From positions 1 to 44,626 of the forward strand of contig CALQAH020000015.1 in NCBI GenBank assembly GCA_943328505.2: a DNA stretch of 44,626 nt, read 5' to 3'. The translations under genes were made by a program, and so were the position numbers. The notes beneath the pieces were generated by a model. The model had not been told where the DNA came from, searched no databases, and saw nothing but the letters and a program-made list of their open reading frames with translations. Below are positions 17,950 to 25,793 of this stretch, piece after piece. Each line of letters begins with the position of its first letter. Within the stretch, counting starts at the first letter, position 1. This stretch comes from Rhizobium sp. Q54 (GTDB lineage Bacteria > Bacteroidota > Bacteroidia > Flavobacteriales > Flavobacteriaceae).

Positions 17950-19239
17950 TTAGTTATTACATGGTAAGTTACCGTTATAATTATCTTTATTTTCGTTCAA
18001 CACAAGTTTATTCCATCCTGTAAAATTATTTTGTGCTTTATAAACCGAGAGACTATTACCAAATATAGTATCTAAAGTTTTAAGTAAGCCCAATACTTTT
18101 CTAAATTCACTTTCAGTATCCTCAGGCACACCATCTGAATAAACTTTACTAAAATCATTCCAATCTTCTTGACTAGTTAAAATTTCATTTGCTTTGTTTT
18201 TAAAAGCTTCAAAATCGTTAATCTTAATAGCAAAAGTGCCGTATGGTGATGCGACAGTTATTACAAAATTGTTTGGGTTAACAGGAGTACCATTGGGATA
18301 GGTTAGGTTACCATAATTATGGTATTTTACCATTTTACAAAGTACACCTATATCTCCATATGAAAACATTTCTCCAAGCCCATTTTTTCCACAATTTGTA
18401 GGATGGCTATGAAAAAAGCCAAAGTTAAACGCGAGGGTTAAATTTCCTAAATCTAATTCGTTACAACTATTATACTCATCTGTAACATCATTTATTGCTA
18501 ACTCATTGTAATTACTTCCCGTCATTCTAATCTTTTGGCCAACTTCATATCCAAATTGACCAACCGCATTCGCATTATCTTGGAGCGCTTTTTTAAAAGG
18601 GTTTATGGTGTGGTTGGGATTATCTTTTATCAAATTGTTGAGTCCTTCACATGGCGTTCCGCTATCCTCATCTACTGTATTTGGCATAGTTATAGTGCCA
18701 GACTCAGAGCCACTTGCTCCACTACCTCCATTGTCTCCACTACCACCAACATTAGAGGCGACATAACATGGAACAATATTATATGTTGCTGTCCACGAGG
18801 TTAATTCGTATTCACAAGATCCCTCGCTTAGTATATTATGTTGTCCAGAAGGACAGACAAAATTATATTCAACACATGAGGCAAGGACTAAAATAAAATT
18901 ACTGTCTATACGTTCAGCTTCAACTTCGGGCATAACAGACGACTGTTGCGTTGTTTTTATATCCTGTATCCATTGGTCTAAATTGGTAGTGGAATATTTT
19001 ACTAAATTATAACTATAACCGTCAATAGTTTCTTTAGCACATAAATTAAACAAAGTATCTCGTTCTCTAAAATTTAAAGCAAATGTGTAACTTTTCAAAC
19101 CTTGTTGGTCAATAATTTCAATAATGTTTTCGGTAATTATTCTATCAAGATAATAGGCAATATCACCTCTTGCAAACGAACCTTTACTTGTTTCTTTATT
19201 AAGTTCTCTTTGTAAAAAAGGCAAATCACTTAGATTCAC
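17950..19239 (-). CDS. JAB/MPN-like lipoprotein, main frame after a frameshift
   Basis: As it stands this frame opens with GTG and gives 429 residues. The N-terminal region (about 1-125) contains KSYTFALNF and GYSYNLVKY, typical of a variable lipoprotein group in Flavobacteria. A Cys-containing segment and a Gly/Ser linker (about 163-185) follow, then a C-terminal domain with FHSHP (His277, His279) and SYGD (Ser293, Asp296); Glu232 could complete a JAMM/JAB zinc-protease site. The HxH to Ser spacing is a little long for the family. In the other frame at 19263-19352 there is a proper lipoprotein signal, so the native gene was probably 17950-19352 (about 467 residues) and is broken by loss of one A. 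Activity is unproven. Confidence 0.6.
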   Translation of the reverse strand: MNLSDLPFLQRELNKETSKGSFARGDIAYYLDRIITENIIEIIDQQGLKSYTFALNFRERDTLFNLCAKETIDGYSYNLVKYSTTNLDQWIQDIKTTQQSSVMPEVEAERIDSNFILVLASCVEYNFVCPSGQHNILSEGSCEYELTSWTATYNIVPCYVASNVGGSGDNGGSGASGSESGTITMPNTVDEDSGTPCEGLNNLIKDNPNHTINPFKKALQDNANAVGQFGYEVGQKIRMTGSNYNELAINDVTDEYNSCNELDLGNLTLAFNFGFFHSHPTNCGKNGLGEMFSYGDIGVLCKMVKYHNYGNLTYPNGTPVNPNNFVITVASPYGTFAIKINDFEAFKNKANEILTSQEDWNDFSKVYSDGVPEDTESEFRKVLGLLKTLDTIFGNSLSVYKAQNNFTGWNKLVLNENKDNYNGNLPCNN

Positions 19240-19262
19240 TTTTTTAATGCGGTTTTGTTCGT

Positions 19263-19352
19263 CTACAACATTTTTTCCTCAGCGCAACTGTAAACAAACA
19301 ATGCTATACAAATGTCGAGAAAAACAGGTAACTTTTTGAAATAGTGTTTCAT
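19263..19352 (-). pseudogene. Signal-peptide fragment of the frameshifted lipoprotein gene
   Basis: This 29-codon frame starts with ATG at 19352, encodes a basic hydrophobic signal and a lipobox ending in Cys23 (LFVYSC), then AEEKML and stop. Changing the six-A run (19271-19276, T on the plus strand) to seven A would read on as EEKNVVDEQNRIKKVNLSDL, straight into the frame of 17950-19239. Either the gene is a true pseudogene, it is phase-variable, or the base is a sequencing error in a homopolymer. Confidence 0.75.
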
Positions 19353-19417
19353 AAGCGGGTTCGGTTTTTTGGTTAAAAAAGTAATGCCAAAACGAATGTA
19401 GTAAAAATATTATTGTT

Positions 19418-19436
19418 TATGGCATTATATGCCATA
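19418..19436. promoter_or_regulatory. 19-bp palindrome, candidate XRE operator
   Basis: Arms TATGGCAT (19418-19425) and ATGCCATA (19429-19436) flank TAT. It lies 17 nt before the XRE start and 66 nt before the divergent lipoprotein start. A further half-site ATGCCA occurs at 19384-19389. Its position between the two genes suits autoregulation and control of the lipoprotein operon. Confidence 0.6.
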
Positions 19437-19452
19437 TTAAATTTTTCAAGCA

Positions 19453-19704
19453 TTGTCGAATTTCGCCTTTGTGAGAAAAGCAGTTGATGAAAGTTTTATA
19501 ATAGAGTTTGGCAAGAATCTTAGAAAAATAAGGTTAAGCAAAGGAATTTCTATGCAAAATTTGGCATACACTATAAATGTAGAATATTCTCAAATTAGCA
19601 GGATTGAACTCGGGAAAATAAACACTTCTATCAGTACCGTCTTTGAGATAGCAAAAGCATTGGATGTCCCAATTCATGAATTTTTTATTTTTGATACAGT
19701 TTAA
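19453..19704 (+). CDS. XRE-family HTH regulator
   Basis: A small DNA-binding protein that is almost all helix-turn-helix domain (about residues 18-75: GKNLRKIRLSKGISMQNLAY, then YSQISRIELGKINTSISTVFEIAKALDVPIHEFF). The frame opens with TTG at 19453 (83 residues); GTG at 19471 (77 residues) is an equally possible start, and no ATG lies before the domain. It resembles short repressors and restriction-modification C proteins, but no restriction gene is nearby. It is divergent from the JAB lipoprotein operon, with a palindrome between them. Confidence 0.85.
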   Translation: MSNFAFVRKAVDESFIIEFGKNLRKIRLSKGISMQNLAYTINVEYSQISRIELGKINTSISTVFEIAKALDVPIHEFFIFDTV

Positions 19705-19762
19705 AAATTACAGTTCACGATTTTCTAATTCCAACTAATCATTACTTTAAAACAATCTAACC

Positions 19763-19789
19763 CTAAAGAAAAATTCATTTTTTCTTTAG
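19763..19789 (+). terminator. AT-rich hairpin between XRE and FAD oxidoreductase genes
   Basis: A perfect 11-bp stem, CTAAAGAAAAA with TTTTTCTTTAG (19763-19773, 19779-19789), loop TTCAT. It may be a weak terminator for the XRE gene; there is no T run beyond the stem. Confidence 0.4.
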
Positions 19790-19801
19790 CGATATTGTTT
19801 A

Positions 19802-19809
19802 TACATTTG
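19802..19809 (+). promoter_or_regulatory. Candidate -7 box for the FAD oxidoreductase gene
   Basis: TACATTTG matches TAnnTTTG and ends 21 nt before the ATG at 19831. No clear -33 TTG is seen. Confidence 0.45.
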
Positions 19810-19830
19810 ACTCAACACAAAAAAAGTTGA

Positions 19831-20943
19831 ATGCATTTAAGCTATTGGGAACTCAAAAATTGGTTTACAAATGTTGACTATACCATTGTTGGAAGTGGTA
19901 TTGTTGGACTACATTGTGCTTTGCGATTACGAGAAAAATTCCCAGAAAGCAAAATTTTGGTTCTTGAAAAAGGATTGTTGCCGCAAGGCGCAAGTACCAA
20001 AAATGCAGGTTTTGCCTGTTTTGGAAGTATGTCCGAGATTTTAGAGGATTTAAAATCCCACTCCGAAGAAGAAGTGGTGCAACTCATTCAAAAAAGAAGT
20101 AACGGATTGCAATTGCTCCGCAAAAATCTTGGCGATGCTACAATTGATTACAAACCTTTTGGTGGCTATGAATTGTTTTTAAAAGAAAATGAGGATTCCT
20201 ATAACGAATGTTTGCAAAAACTGCCTTTTGTCAATGAACTACTAAAACCCTTTTTTAAAAGCGATGTTTTTGCTAAAGAAGTAAGCCGATTTGATTTTAA
20301 AGGCATTCACGAATACCTAATTTTCAATCCTTTTGAAGCGCAGATAGATACGGGAAACATGATGCAAGCGTTGTTGCAAAAAGCAATTTCTCAAAATATT
20401 TTGCTTTTGAATCAAGTGGAAGTTACTTCGTTTGTGGACAAAAAGGATAGTGTTCAGATTGCATTAGGGGAATTTAGTTTTTCATCAAAAAAACTGCTTT
20501 TTGCCACCAATGGTTTTGCAGGACAACTCACCAACAATGCGGTAAAGCCAGCAAGAGCTCAAGTTTTAATCACAGAACCCATTCCAAATTTAGATATTAA
20601 AGGCACTTTTCATTTGGACAAAGGCTATTATTATTTTAGAAATATTGAAGATAGAATTCTCCTTGGCGGAGGCAGAAATCTTGATTTTGAAGGAGAGACA
20701 ACAACCCAATTGGGTCAAACCGCTTTGATACAAAATAAATTGGAGCATTTATTAAAGGGAGTAATTTTACCCAATACCGATTTCAAAATTGCCCACCGTT
20801 GGAGTGGCATAATGGGTTTGGGTTCGAGTAAAAATCCTATTGTAGAGCCACTTTCCGAAAATGTATATTGTGGCGTGAGGTTAGGAGGAATGGGAGTTGC
20901 CATTGGAAGTTTAATTGGGCAAGAATTAGCCGATTTAGTTTAA
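19831..20943 (+). CDS. FAD-dependent oxidoreductase (DAO family)
   Basis: A 370-residue cytosolic flavoenzyme. The Rossmann FAD motif VGSGIVGLHCALRLREKFP starts near residue 20, with the acidic residue that binds the ribose in VLEKG (Glu47). The second flavin contact is NAGFACFG (about 58-65), and the C-terminal glycine-rich FAD segment is GVRLGGMGVAIGSLIG (about 348-363). This is the D-amino-acid/glycine oxidase fold; the natural substrate is likely an amine or amino acid but is not set by sequence. mtgA follows after 10 nt, so the two are probably cotranscribed. Confidence 0.88.
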   Translation: MHLSYWELKNWFTNVDYTIVGSGIVGLHCALRLREKFPESKILVLEKGLLPQGASTKNAGFACFGSMSEILEDLKSHSEEEVVQLIQKRSNGLQLLRKNLGDATIDYKPFGGYELFLKENEDSYNECLQKLPFVNELLKPFFKSDVFAKEVSRFDFKGIHEYLIFNPFEAQIDTGNMMQALLQKAISQNILLLNQVEVTSFVDKKDSVQIALGEFSFSSKKLLFATNGFAGQLTNNAVKPARAQVLITEPIPNLDIKGTFHLDKGYYYFRNIEDRILLGGGRNLDFEGETTTQLGQTALIQNKLEHLLKGVILPNTDFKIAHRWSGIMGLGSSKNPIVEPLSENVYCGVRLGGMGVAIGSLIGQELADLV

Positions 20944-20953
20944 ACAATAAAGT

Positions 20954-21634
20954 ATGATAAAAAAGATTTTTCGATTTTTATGGAAAGCTGCACTTTGGTT
21001 TTTAGGGTTGTCTATTTTGTCGGTTATCATTTTCAAATGGGTTCCAGTACCCATTACACCTTTAATGATAACAAGAGTTATTGAAAACAAAATCGACGGA
21101 AACGAAGCCTATCTCAACCATGATTGGGAACCTTTGGAAAATATTTCTTCTAATCTTCAAAAAGCAGTTATTGCTAGTGAAGACGGCTATTTTTTAAAAC
21201 ATTGGGGCTTTGATTTTAAAGCGATGCAAAAAGCCTTCAAAAATAATAGTCGAGGAAAACGAATAAAAGGCGGTAGCACTATTTCACAACAAACCGCTAA
21301 AAATGTATTTCTTTGGCAAGGAAGAAGTTATCTTAGAAAAGGATTGGAAGCCTATTTTACAGTGCTTATTGAAATAATTTGGGGCAAAGAACGCATCATG
21401 GAAGTGTATTTAAATAGCATTGAAATGGGAGATGGAATCTATGGAGCACAAGCTGCTGCACAACATTGGTACAGAAAAGATGCCATAGATTTATCTCGAA
21501 ATGACGCTGCTGGAATAGCCGCTATTTTGCCCAATCCTAGAAAATATAAAGCCACCAATTCATCATCGTATACCAATAAACGAAAAGGTAAAATCTTAAG
21601 AGTGATGAGACAAACAGGTACTATTGAATATTAA
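20954..21634 (+). CDS. mtgA: Monofunctional peptidoglycan glycosyltransferase MtgA
   Basis: GT51 enzyme that polymerises lipid II into glycan strands outside the inner membrane. One N-terminal membrane anchor (about 8-28) precedes the catalytic domain. Motif 1 ASEDGYFLKHWGFD contains the catalytic Glu76; motif 2 is KGGSTISQQTAKN and motif 3 is KERIMEVYLNSIEMGDGIYG. No transpeptidase domain follows, so this is the monofunctional type, and 226 residues is the usual length. It is 10 nt after the FAD oxidoreductase gene and ends before a strong bidirectional terminator. Confidence 0.95.
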   Translation: MIKKIFRFLWKAALWFLGLSILSVIIFKWVPVPITPLMITRVIENKIDGNEAYLNHDWEPLENISSNLQKAVIASEDGYFLKHWGFDFKAMQKAFKNNSRGKRIKGGSTISQQTAKNVFLWQGRSYLRKGLEAYFTVLIEIIWGKERIMEVYLNSIEMGDGIYGAQAAAQHWYRKDAIDLSRNDAAGIAAILPNPRKYKATNSSSYTNKRKGKILRVMRQTGTIEY

Positions 21635-21667
21635 AAAAAAAGCTCTTCCAATAGAAGAGCTTTTTTT
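21635..21667. terminator. Bidirectional terminator between mtgA and doxX
   Basis: AGCTCTTC (21641-21648) pairs with GAAGAGCT (21654-21661), extended by A and T runs on both sides, loop CAATA. It works for mtgA on the plus strand and the DoxX gene on the minus strand. Confidence 0.92.
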
Positions 21668-21679
21668 ATATGCTTAAAT

Positions 21680-22054
21680 TTAGTAAAACAACGATTTGTA
21701 TTGTGGCCAATGTTTATAAATTAAAATGCCGTTTAAAATGGTTACTAAAGCCGCTAATGGAACTCCAGAAATCCCTAAAAACAAATGGAAAAGTAAGATG
21801 TTTAAAGAAATTGGAACCAATACTACTAAAGCAAAGGCAATCCATTTTTTTAATAAAAGCATTGTTCCAATTGCGATCTCTAATGTGCCTACAAAAGGCA
21901 AAACGTAACCAGTATCTCCTAATGAACCCATAAAAGCACCCGCTTTTTCAGGAAGATCAGGCAATGGAATAAATCCAATAAACTTGTTAAGTCCAAAGAC
22001 AACTAGAATAATGCCTAATACTATTCTAACAATTTTAGTAAACATCGAATTCAT
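21680..22054 (-). CDS. DoxX-family membrane protein
   Basis: A 124-residue inner-membrane protein with four hydrophobic helices (about 5-25, 48-68, 70-90 and 96-113). The start VRIVLGIILVVFGLNKFIGF is typical of the DoxX/DoxD-like family, as is the PFVGTLEIAIGTMLLL segment. Members have been linked to thiosulfate:quinone reductase and to oxidative-stress complexes, but most are uncharacterised and no substrate can be assigned. The ATG at 22054 is used; Met4 (22045) is possible. It faces mtgA across a shared terminator and has no operon partner. Confidence 0.85.
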   Translation of the reverse strand: MNSMFTKIVRIVLGIILVVFGLNKFIGFIPLPDLPEKAGAFMGSLGDTGYVLPFVGTLEIAIGTMLLLKKWIAFALVVLVPISLNILLFHLFLGISGVPLAALVTILNGILIYKHWPQYKSLFY

Positions 22055-22231
22055 AAAAATTTCATTTTTTGATTAGTAATATGGTAAAAATATAATTAAT
22101 TTTTTAAATAATATGTATGTATAATTATAAATTTTTAAATAATTAGTAAAGAGTATTTTTTTATGAGTTTTAAGTGTAACGATTCTTTAAAACAGTTATC
22201 CAATAGTAATAATCATAAAAACGAATTAATT

Positions 22232-23035
22232 ATGCAAGCTCATGAGATAGATTACCAAATATTTGGAGAAGAAATGCAATATGTGGAAATAGAACTTGAT
22301 CCACAAGAAATTGTTGTGGCCGAAGCCGGAAGCTTTATGATGATGGACAATGGAATCCAAATGGAGACCATTTTTGGCGATGGTTCCGACCAACAACAAA
22401 GCGGCTTGTTCGGTAAATTACTTTCCGCTGGAAAAAGAGTCTTAACCGGAGAAAGTCTTTTTATGACAGCTTATCTAAATCAAAATAATATCAAAAGCAA
22501 AGTATCGTTTGCATCTCCTTACCCTGGAAAGATTCTGCCCATAGATTTAAAACAATTTCAAGGGAAATTTATTTGTCAAAAAGATTCCTTTTTATGTGCT
22601 GCGAAAGGAGTTTCTGTTGGAATAGAATTTTCTAAAAAATTAGGACGCGGACTTTTTGGTGGTGAAGGTTTTATTATGCAAAAATTGGAAGGAGATGGAA
22701 TGGCTTTTGTGCATTCGGGTGGAACTTTAGCCAAACGTGAATTGACTTCGGGAGAAGTTTTAAAAGTAGATACGGGTTGTATCGTTGGATTTACAAAAGA
22801 TGTCGATTACGATATTGAATTTATAGGCGGTATTAGAAACACCATTTTTGGAGGTGAAGGGATGTTTTATGCTACACTACGCGGACCAGGAACAGTTTAT
22901 ATACAATCATTACCCTTTAGCCGATTGGCCGATAGAATTATTGCATCTGCACCCAGAAACGACGGCAATAGTCGTGAAGAAGGAAGTTTACTAGGAGGCA
23001 TTGGAAGAATGATCGACGGAGATAATAGGTTTTAA
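22232..23035 (+). CDS. AIM24 / TIGR00266-family protein
   Basis: A 267-residue beta-rich protein. The conserved start MQAHEIDYQIFGEEMQYVEI and the segments AEAGSFMMMD and GEGFIMQKLEGDGMAFVHSGG identify the AIM24/TIGR00266 family, whose bacterial role is unknown. I chose ATG 22232; the longer frame from 22163 adds 23 low-complexity residues unlike the family. The end carries glycines and charged residues (NDGNSREEGSLLGGIGRMIDG). It is a single gene, convergent with the TonB receptor gene and separated from it by a hairpin. Confidence 0.83.
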   Translation: MQAHEIDYQIFGEEMQYVEIELDPQEIVVAEAGSFMMMDNGIQMETIFGDGSDQQQSGLFGKLLSAGKRVLTGESLFMTAYLNQNNIKSKVSFASPYPGKILPIDLKQFQGKFICQKDSFLCAAKGVSVGIEFSKKLGRGLFGGEGFIMQKLEGDGMAFVHSGGTLAKRELTSGEVLKVDTGCIVGFTKDVDYDIEFIGGIRNTIFGGEGMFYATLRGPGTVYIQSLPFSRLADRIIASAPRNDGNSREEGSLLGGIGRMIDGDNRF

Positions 23036-23039
23036 ATAG

Positions 23040-23076
23040 TTACACCTGTCGAGTTATGAATGCTCGACAGGTGTAA
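23040..23076. terminator. Strong hairpin between convergent genes
   Basis: A perfect 14-bp stem (23040-23053 with 23063-23076) and 9-nt loop lies between the stops at 23035 (+) and 23081 (-). T runs are poor on both sides, so it may stop transcription with help or protect 3' ends. Confidence 0.7.
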
Positions 23077-23080
23077 TATG

Positions 23081-25288
23081 TTACATAGCAAAAGTAACTC
23101 CCAGCACTATATTTCTTCCAATATTTGGAATGCCATCTGTTTTCAAACGAGAAAGATGAGACACATAGGTTTTGTTGAATATATTATTGGCATTTAAATT
23201 TACATTAAAAACAGTTTTATTTAAGGAAATTTTTCCTCCTAATCCTAAGTTTACCAATGTATAATCGTTGGTTTTACTTTCAAATTCGCTGTATTTATTT
23301 TGAGTAAAAGTACTCTCTACATTCATAGTTGCAAAACCTTCTTCTAACCATTTTTTGCTTTTAAAGTCTATTTTCAATATGTTATTCCATTTGTTGGCAG
23401 GAATTAAAGGTAAGTAATCGCCATTTTGTTTTTTACCAATAACGGTTTCAAAACTACTTGTAAAATGCAACCAATCCAAAGGATGAGGATGAAAATGAAT
23501 TCCAGTTTCGCCACCATATAAAGCAGCATTTTCTTGAACATAATCATAAACATCATTTCCATCTATACTGTTTCCGTTTGGAGAAATGAAAATATAATTA
23601 TTGATACGATTGTAAAATCCATTAACAAACAATTCAAAATGAGAACTACTGTATTCTAAATTTAAATCGGTTTGAAAATTTTGCTCGTTTTTCAAATTAG
23701 CATTCCCAATTTCATAACGATTACTTCCTTCATGAACTCCATTTGAAGTTAGCTCGGCTAAATTTGGTGCTCGAAAACCAGAAGCAAAATTTAATCTCAA
23801 CGTAAAATCATCGGTCAAATTGGTTTTATAACCTAATGAAGAATTGAAACTATCAAATGATTTTGTTAGGGCTTCAAAATAACCTTCTTGGCCAATAACA
23901 CCATTCGTTTCGGTGCTAACATTTCTTTTATCGAAACGAATTCCTGCTTGTATCACATTTTTTTTCCATTCGTAATTGGCGGTTCCAAAAATTCCAAAAT
24001 CATTTGTTGTAGCATTTGGAATTAATAATTCTTCGCCAAAATTGGTATTAGTTTGATGCATCCCTTGAACTCCAATAATAGATTCTACTTTTCCAAGCTT
24101 TGGGAAATAATATTTCAAATCATAATTAAAAGTTCTCAATTTCATGTGTAAAACGGCAATATTGCTGTCTTCAAATTCACTTCGGTCATTAAAAATATAG
24201 CCCAAATCGGCTTCCAGCTTTGAATTTTTGAAAAAGAAATTATTGTGTAAACTTAAAATATGATTATTCACACCTTGACTTGGATAAAGCGTTTTTTTAC
24301 TGGTAGATTGTTCTGCAATTCCGTTTTCAGGAATTCCTAAATCGAGTTTATTGAAATTGTATCTCAAAACGCTGGAAAAACTTGTGTTACTATACCCAAT
24401 TCCTGTTTTGAAATCGGTTTCATTATAACGGGTATTGGTTACTCTGTCGCCATTTGAAATTTGATAATCAGAATGAGTACTATAACTTCCACGAACCAGG
24501 AATTTCCATTTCTCGGTTGAGGTTTTTAATCCTATAGAAGTAGCGCTTCCCAACGTATTTGAAAACATTCGTTGACTAAAATCGGTTTTTAATTCATGAA
24601 TTTTTGCGAATTTTTCGGGATTAAAATACAAAACACCACCTAAGGCATCCGAACCATATAATAAAGAAGCTGGACCTTTGATAACTTCTACACTTTCCAC
24701 ACCAGCATCATTCAGACCCAAGCCGTGTTCTTCGCCAAATTGTTGGTTTTCTATACGAACACCTTGTGAATACACCAAAACCCGATTGCCGCTTAATCCA
24801 CGAATGACTGGTTTTCCGATGGAAGTTCCTGTTGAAACTTGAGTAACTCCTGGAATAGTTGCCAAGCCTTCAATTAAAGTGGAGGTTCCTTTTTGTTGTA
24901 AAGATTTTAAGGTTTGATGCTCTACTTTCATTACATTTTGAGATTGTAATTTATTGAAAGCTGTGGAAACAATTACTTCATCCATGTGGATACTACTTTC
25001 CTCTACTGAGATATTCAAAGTAGTTTCTTTTTCAGAAATGGTTATTTCTTTTATTTCAGTAGTATAACCCATCATTGAAAAAATGATTTTCAGATTTCCT
25101 TTAGGCAAATTATTGATAATGTATTGCCCTTTATCATCTGAAATAGTTTCTTTATGAATTTCAGGCAAAGAAACAATTACATTGGATAAAGGTTTATTTT
25201 CTTTGTCGGAAATGGTTCCAACGATTTTGTTTTGCGCAGACACAAATAGCGATAGCACTAATAATAGTGCCGTATAATATGATTTCAT
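23081..25288 (-). CDS. TonB-dependent receptor, probable metal uptake
   Basis: A 735-residue outer-membrane receptor with a signal peptide (about 1-18), a CarboxypepD_reg-like beta domain (about 20-95), a plug (about 100-230, with GKPVIRGLSGNRVLVYSQG, FGEEHGLGLND and GPASLLYGSDALGGV) and a barrel ending VLGVTFAM. The His-bearing plug segment recalls zinc receptors of the ZnuD type, and IHFHPHPLDWLHF in the barrel adds more histidines. The upstream gene encodes a His/Cys-rich small protein, which also suggests a transition metal. The substrate (Zn, Cu or another) is not proven. Confidence 0.88.
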   Translation of the reverse strand: MKSYYTALLLVLSLFVSAQNKIVGTISDKENKPLSNVIVSLPEIHKETISDDKGQYIINNLPKGNLKIIFSMMGYTTEIKEITISEKETTLNISVEESSIHMDEVIVSTAFNKLQSQNVMKVEHQTLKSLQQKGTSTLIEGLATIPGVTQVSTGTSIGKPVIRGLSGNRVLVYSQGVRIENQQFGEEHGLGLNDAGVESVEVIKGPASLLYGSDALGGVLYFNPEKFAKIHELKTDFSQRMFSNTLGSATSIGLKTSTEKWKFLVRGSYSTHSDYQISNGDRVTNTRYNETDFKTGIGYSNTSFSSVLRYNFNKLDLGIPENGIAEQSTSKKTLYPSQGVNNHILSLHNNFFFKNSKLEADLGYIFNDRSEFEDSNIAVLHMKLRTFNYDLKYYFPKLGKVESIIGVQGMHQTNTNFGEELLIPNATTNDFGIFGTANYEWKKNVIQAGIRFDKRNVSTETNGVIGQEGYFEALTKSFDSFNSSLGYKTNLTDDFTLRLNFASGFRAPNLAELTSNGVHEGSNRYEIGNANLKNEQNFQTDLNLEYSSSHFELFVNGFYNRINNYIFISPNGNSIDGNDVYDYVQENAALYGGETGIHFHPHPLDWLHFTSSFETVIGKKQNGDYLPLIPANKWNNILKIDFKSKKWLEEGFATMNVESTFTQNKYSEFESKTNDYTLVNLGLGGKISLNKTVFNVNLNANNIFNKTYVSHLSRLKTDGIPNIGRNIVLGVTFAM

Positions 25289-25346
25289 AAATTTGTTTTA
25301 TTGATAAAAATTAAAATTATCTGATATAATTTCAGAGAACTAGTGT

Positions 25347-25700
25347 TTATACAATAAGTGAAGGTGGAGCTCGAAGCGCAAAAAGACTTCCTTTAAAATA
25401 GAGCGTTATCGCTTTGGAATAAGAAACAGTATAAGAAGCGTAAACGTCTAGTTTCTTGAAATCAAAAGTAAAAAAAGAAGTAGGGGTATAGTTGCCTAAT
25501 GCAAATTCACAAACATAACAATGGTCAAAATCGTGATGGCTGTGATTAATTTCGGTTTTATTTTTAGCGTAACTATGTTGACAATGATTCTCTGTAATAA
25601 ATTGTTCTAAATGATGATACGAGTGAAATGACTGCAAAAGAATGGCAGACAGTATCATTATTGAAAACGAAAAACTTAATAGCGTAATTTTTTTATTCAT
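25347..25700 (-). CDS. Small His/Cys-rich secreted protein, TonB receptor partner
   Basis: A 117-residue protein with a hydrophobic N terminus (about 4-22), then a metal-ligand-rich stretch (about 24-65) containing SFHSYHH, NHCQHSY, NHSHHDFDHCYVC and a CxxC pair. It ends LRAPPSLIV, similar to the HYC_CC_PP class of small proteins beside Bacteroidota receptors. It starts at ATG 25700; the codon before it, TTG 25703, is also in frame. A TATATTTG box sits 5 nt before the ATG. The TonB receptor gene follows 58 nt downstream. It probably binds or delivers metal at the outer membrane; this is inference. Confidence 0.72.
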   Translation of the reverse strand: MNKKITLLSFSFSIMILSAILLQSFHSYHHLEQFITENHCQHSYAKNKTEINHSHHDFDHCYVCEFALGNYTPTSFFTFDFKKLDVYASYTVSYSKAITLYFKGSLFALRAPPSLIV

Positions 25701-25705
25701 CAAGG

Positions 25706-25713
25706 CAAATATA
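25706..25713 (-). promoter_or_regulatory. Candidate -7 box for the His/Cys-rich protein gene
   Basis: Minus strand reads TATATTTG, then CCTTG, then ATG. It fits TAnnTTTG but is so close to the ATG that the message would be leaderless or nearly so. No -33 TTG is seen. Confidence 0.4.
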
Positions 25714-25719
25714 ACAATC

Positions 25720-25777
25720 TAAAAAAAGAATCCGTTTGACTTTAACATATTTTAAGGATGTTACTATCAAACGGATT
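25720..25777 (-). terminator. Terminator of asd
   Basis: An 11-bp perfect stem, AATCCGTTTGA (25729-25739) with TCAAACGGATT (25767-25777), has a long 27-nt loop. It is followed on the minus strand by TTCTTTTTTT, and begins 17 nt past the asd stop. Confidence 0.8.
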
Positions 25778-25793
25778 ATAGGTAGAATAAATA

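Noticed and set aside
19453..19704. XRE protein as the controller of a restriction-modification system
   Set aside because: No methyltransferase or endonuclease gene lies nearby; the size similarity alone is not enough.
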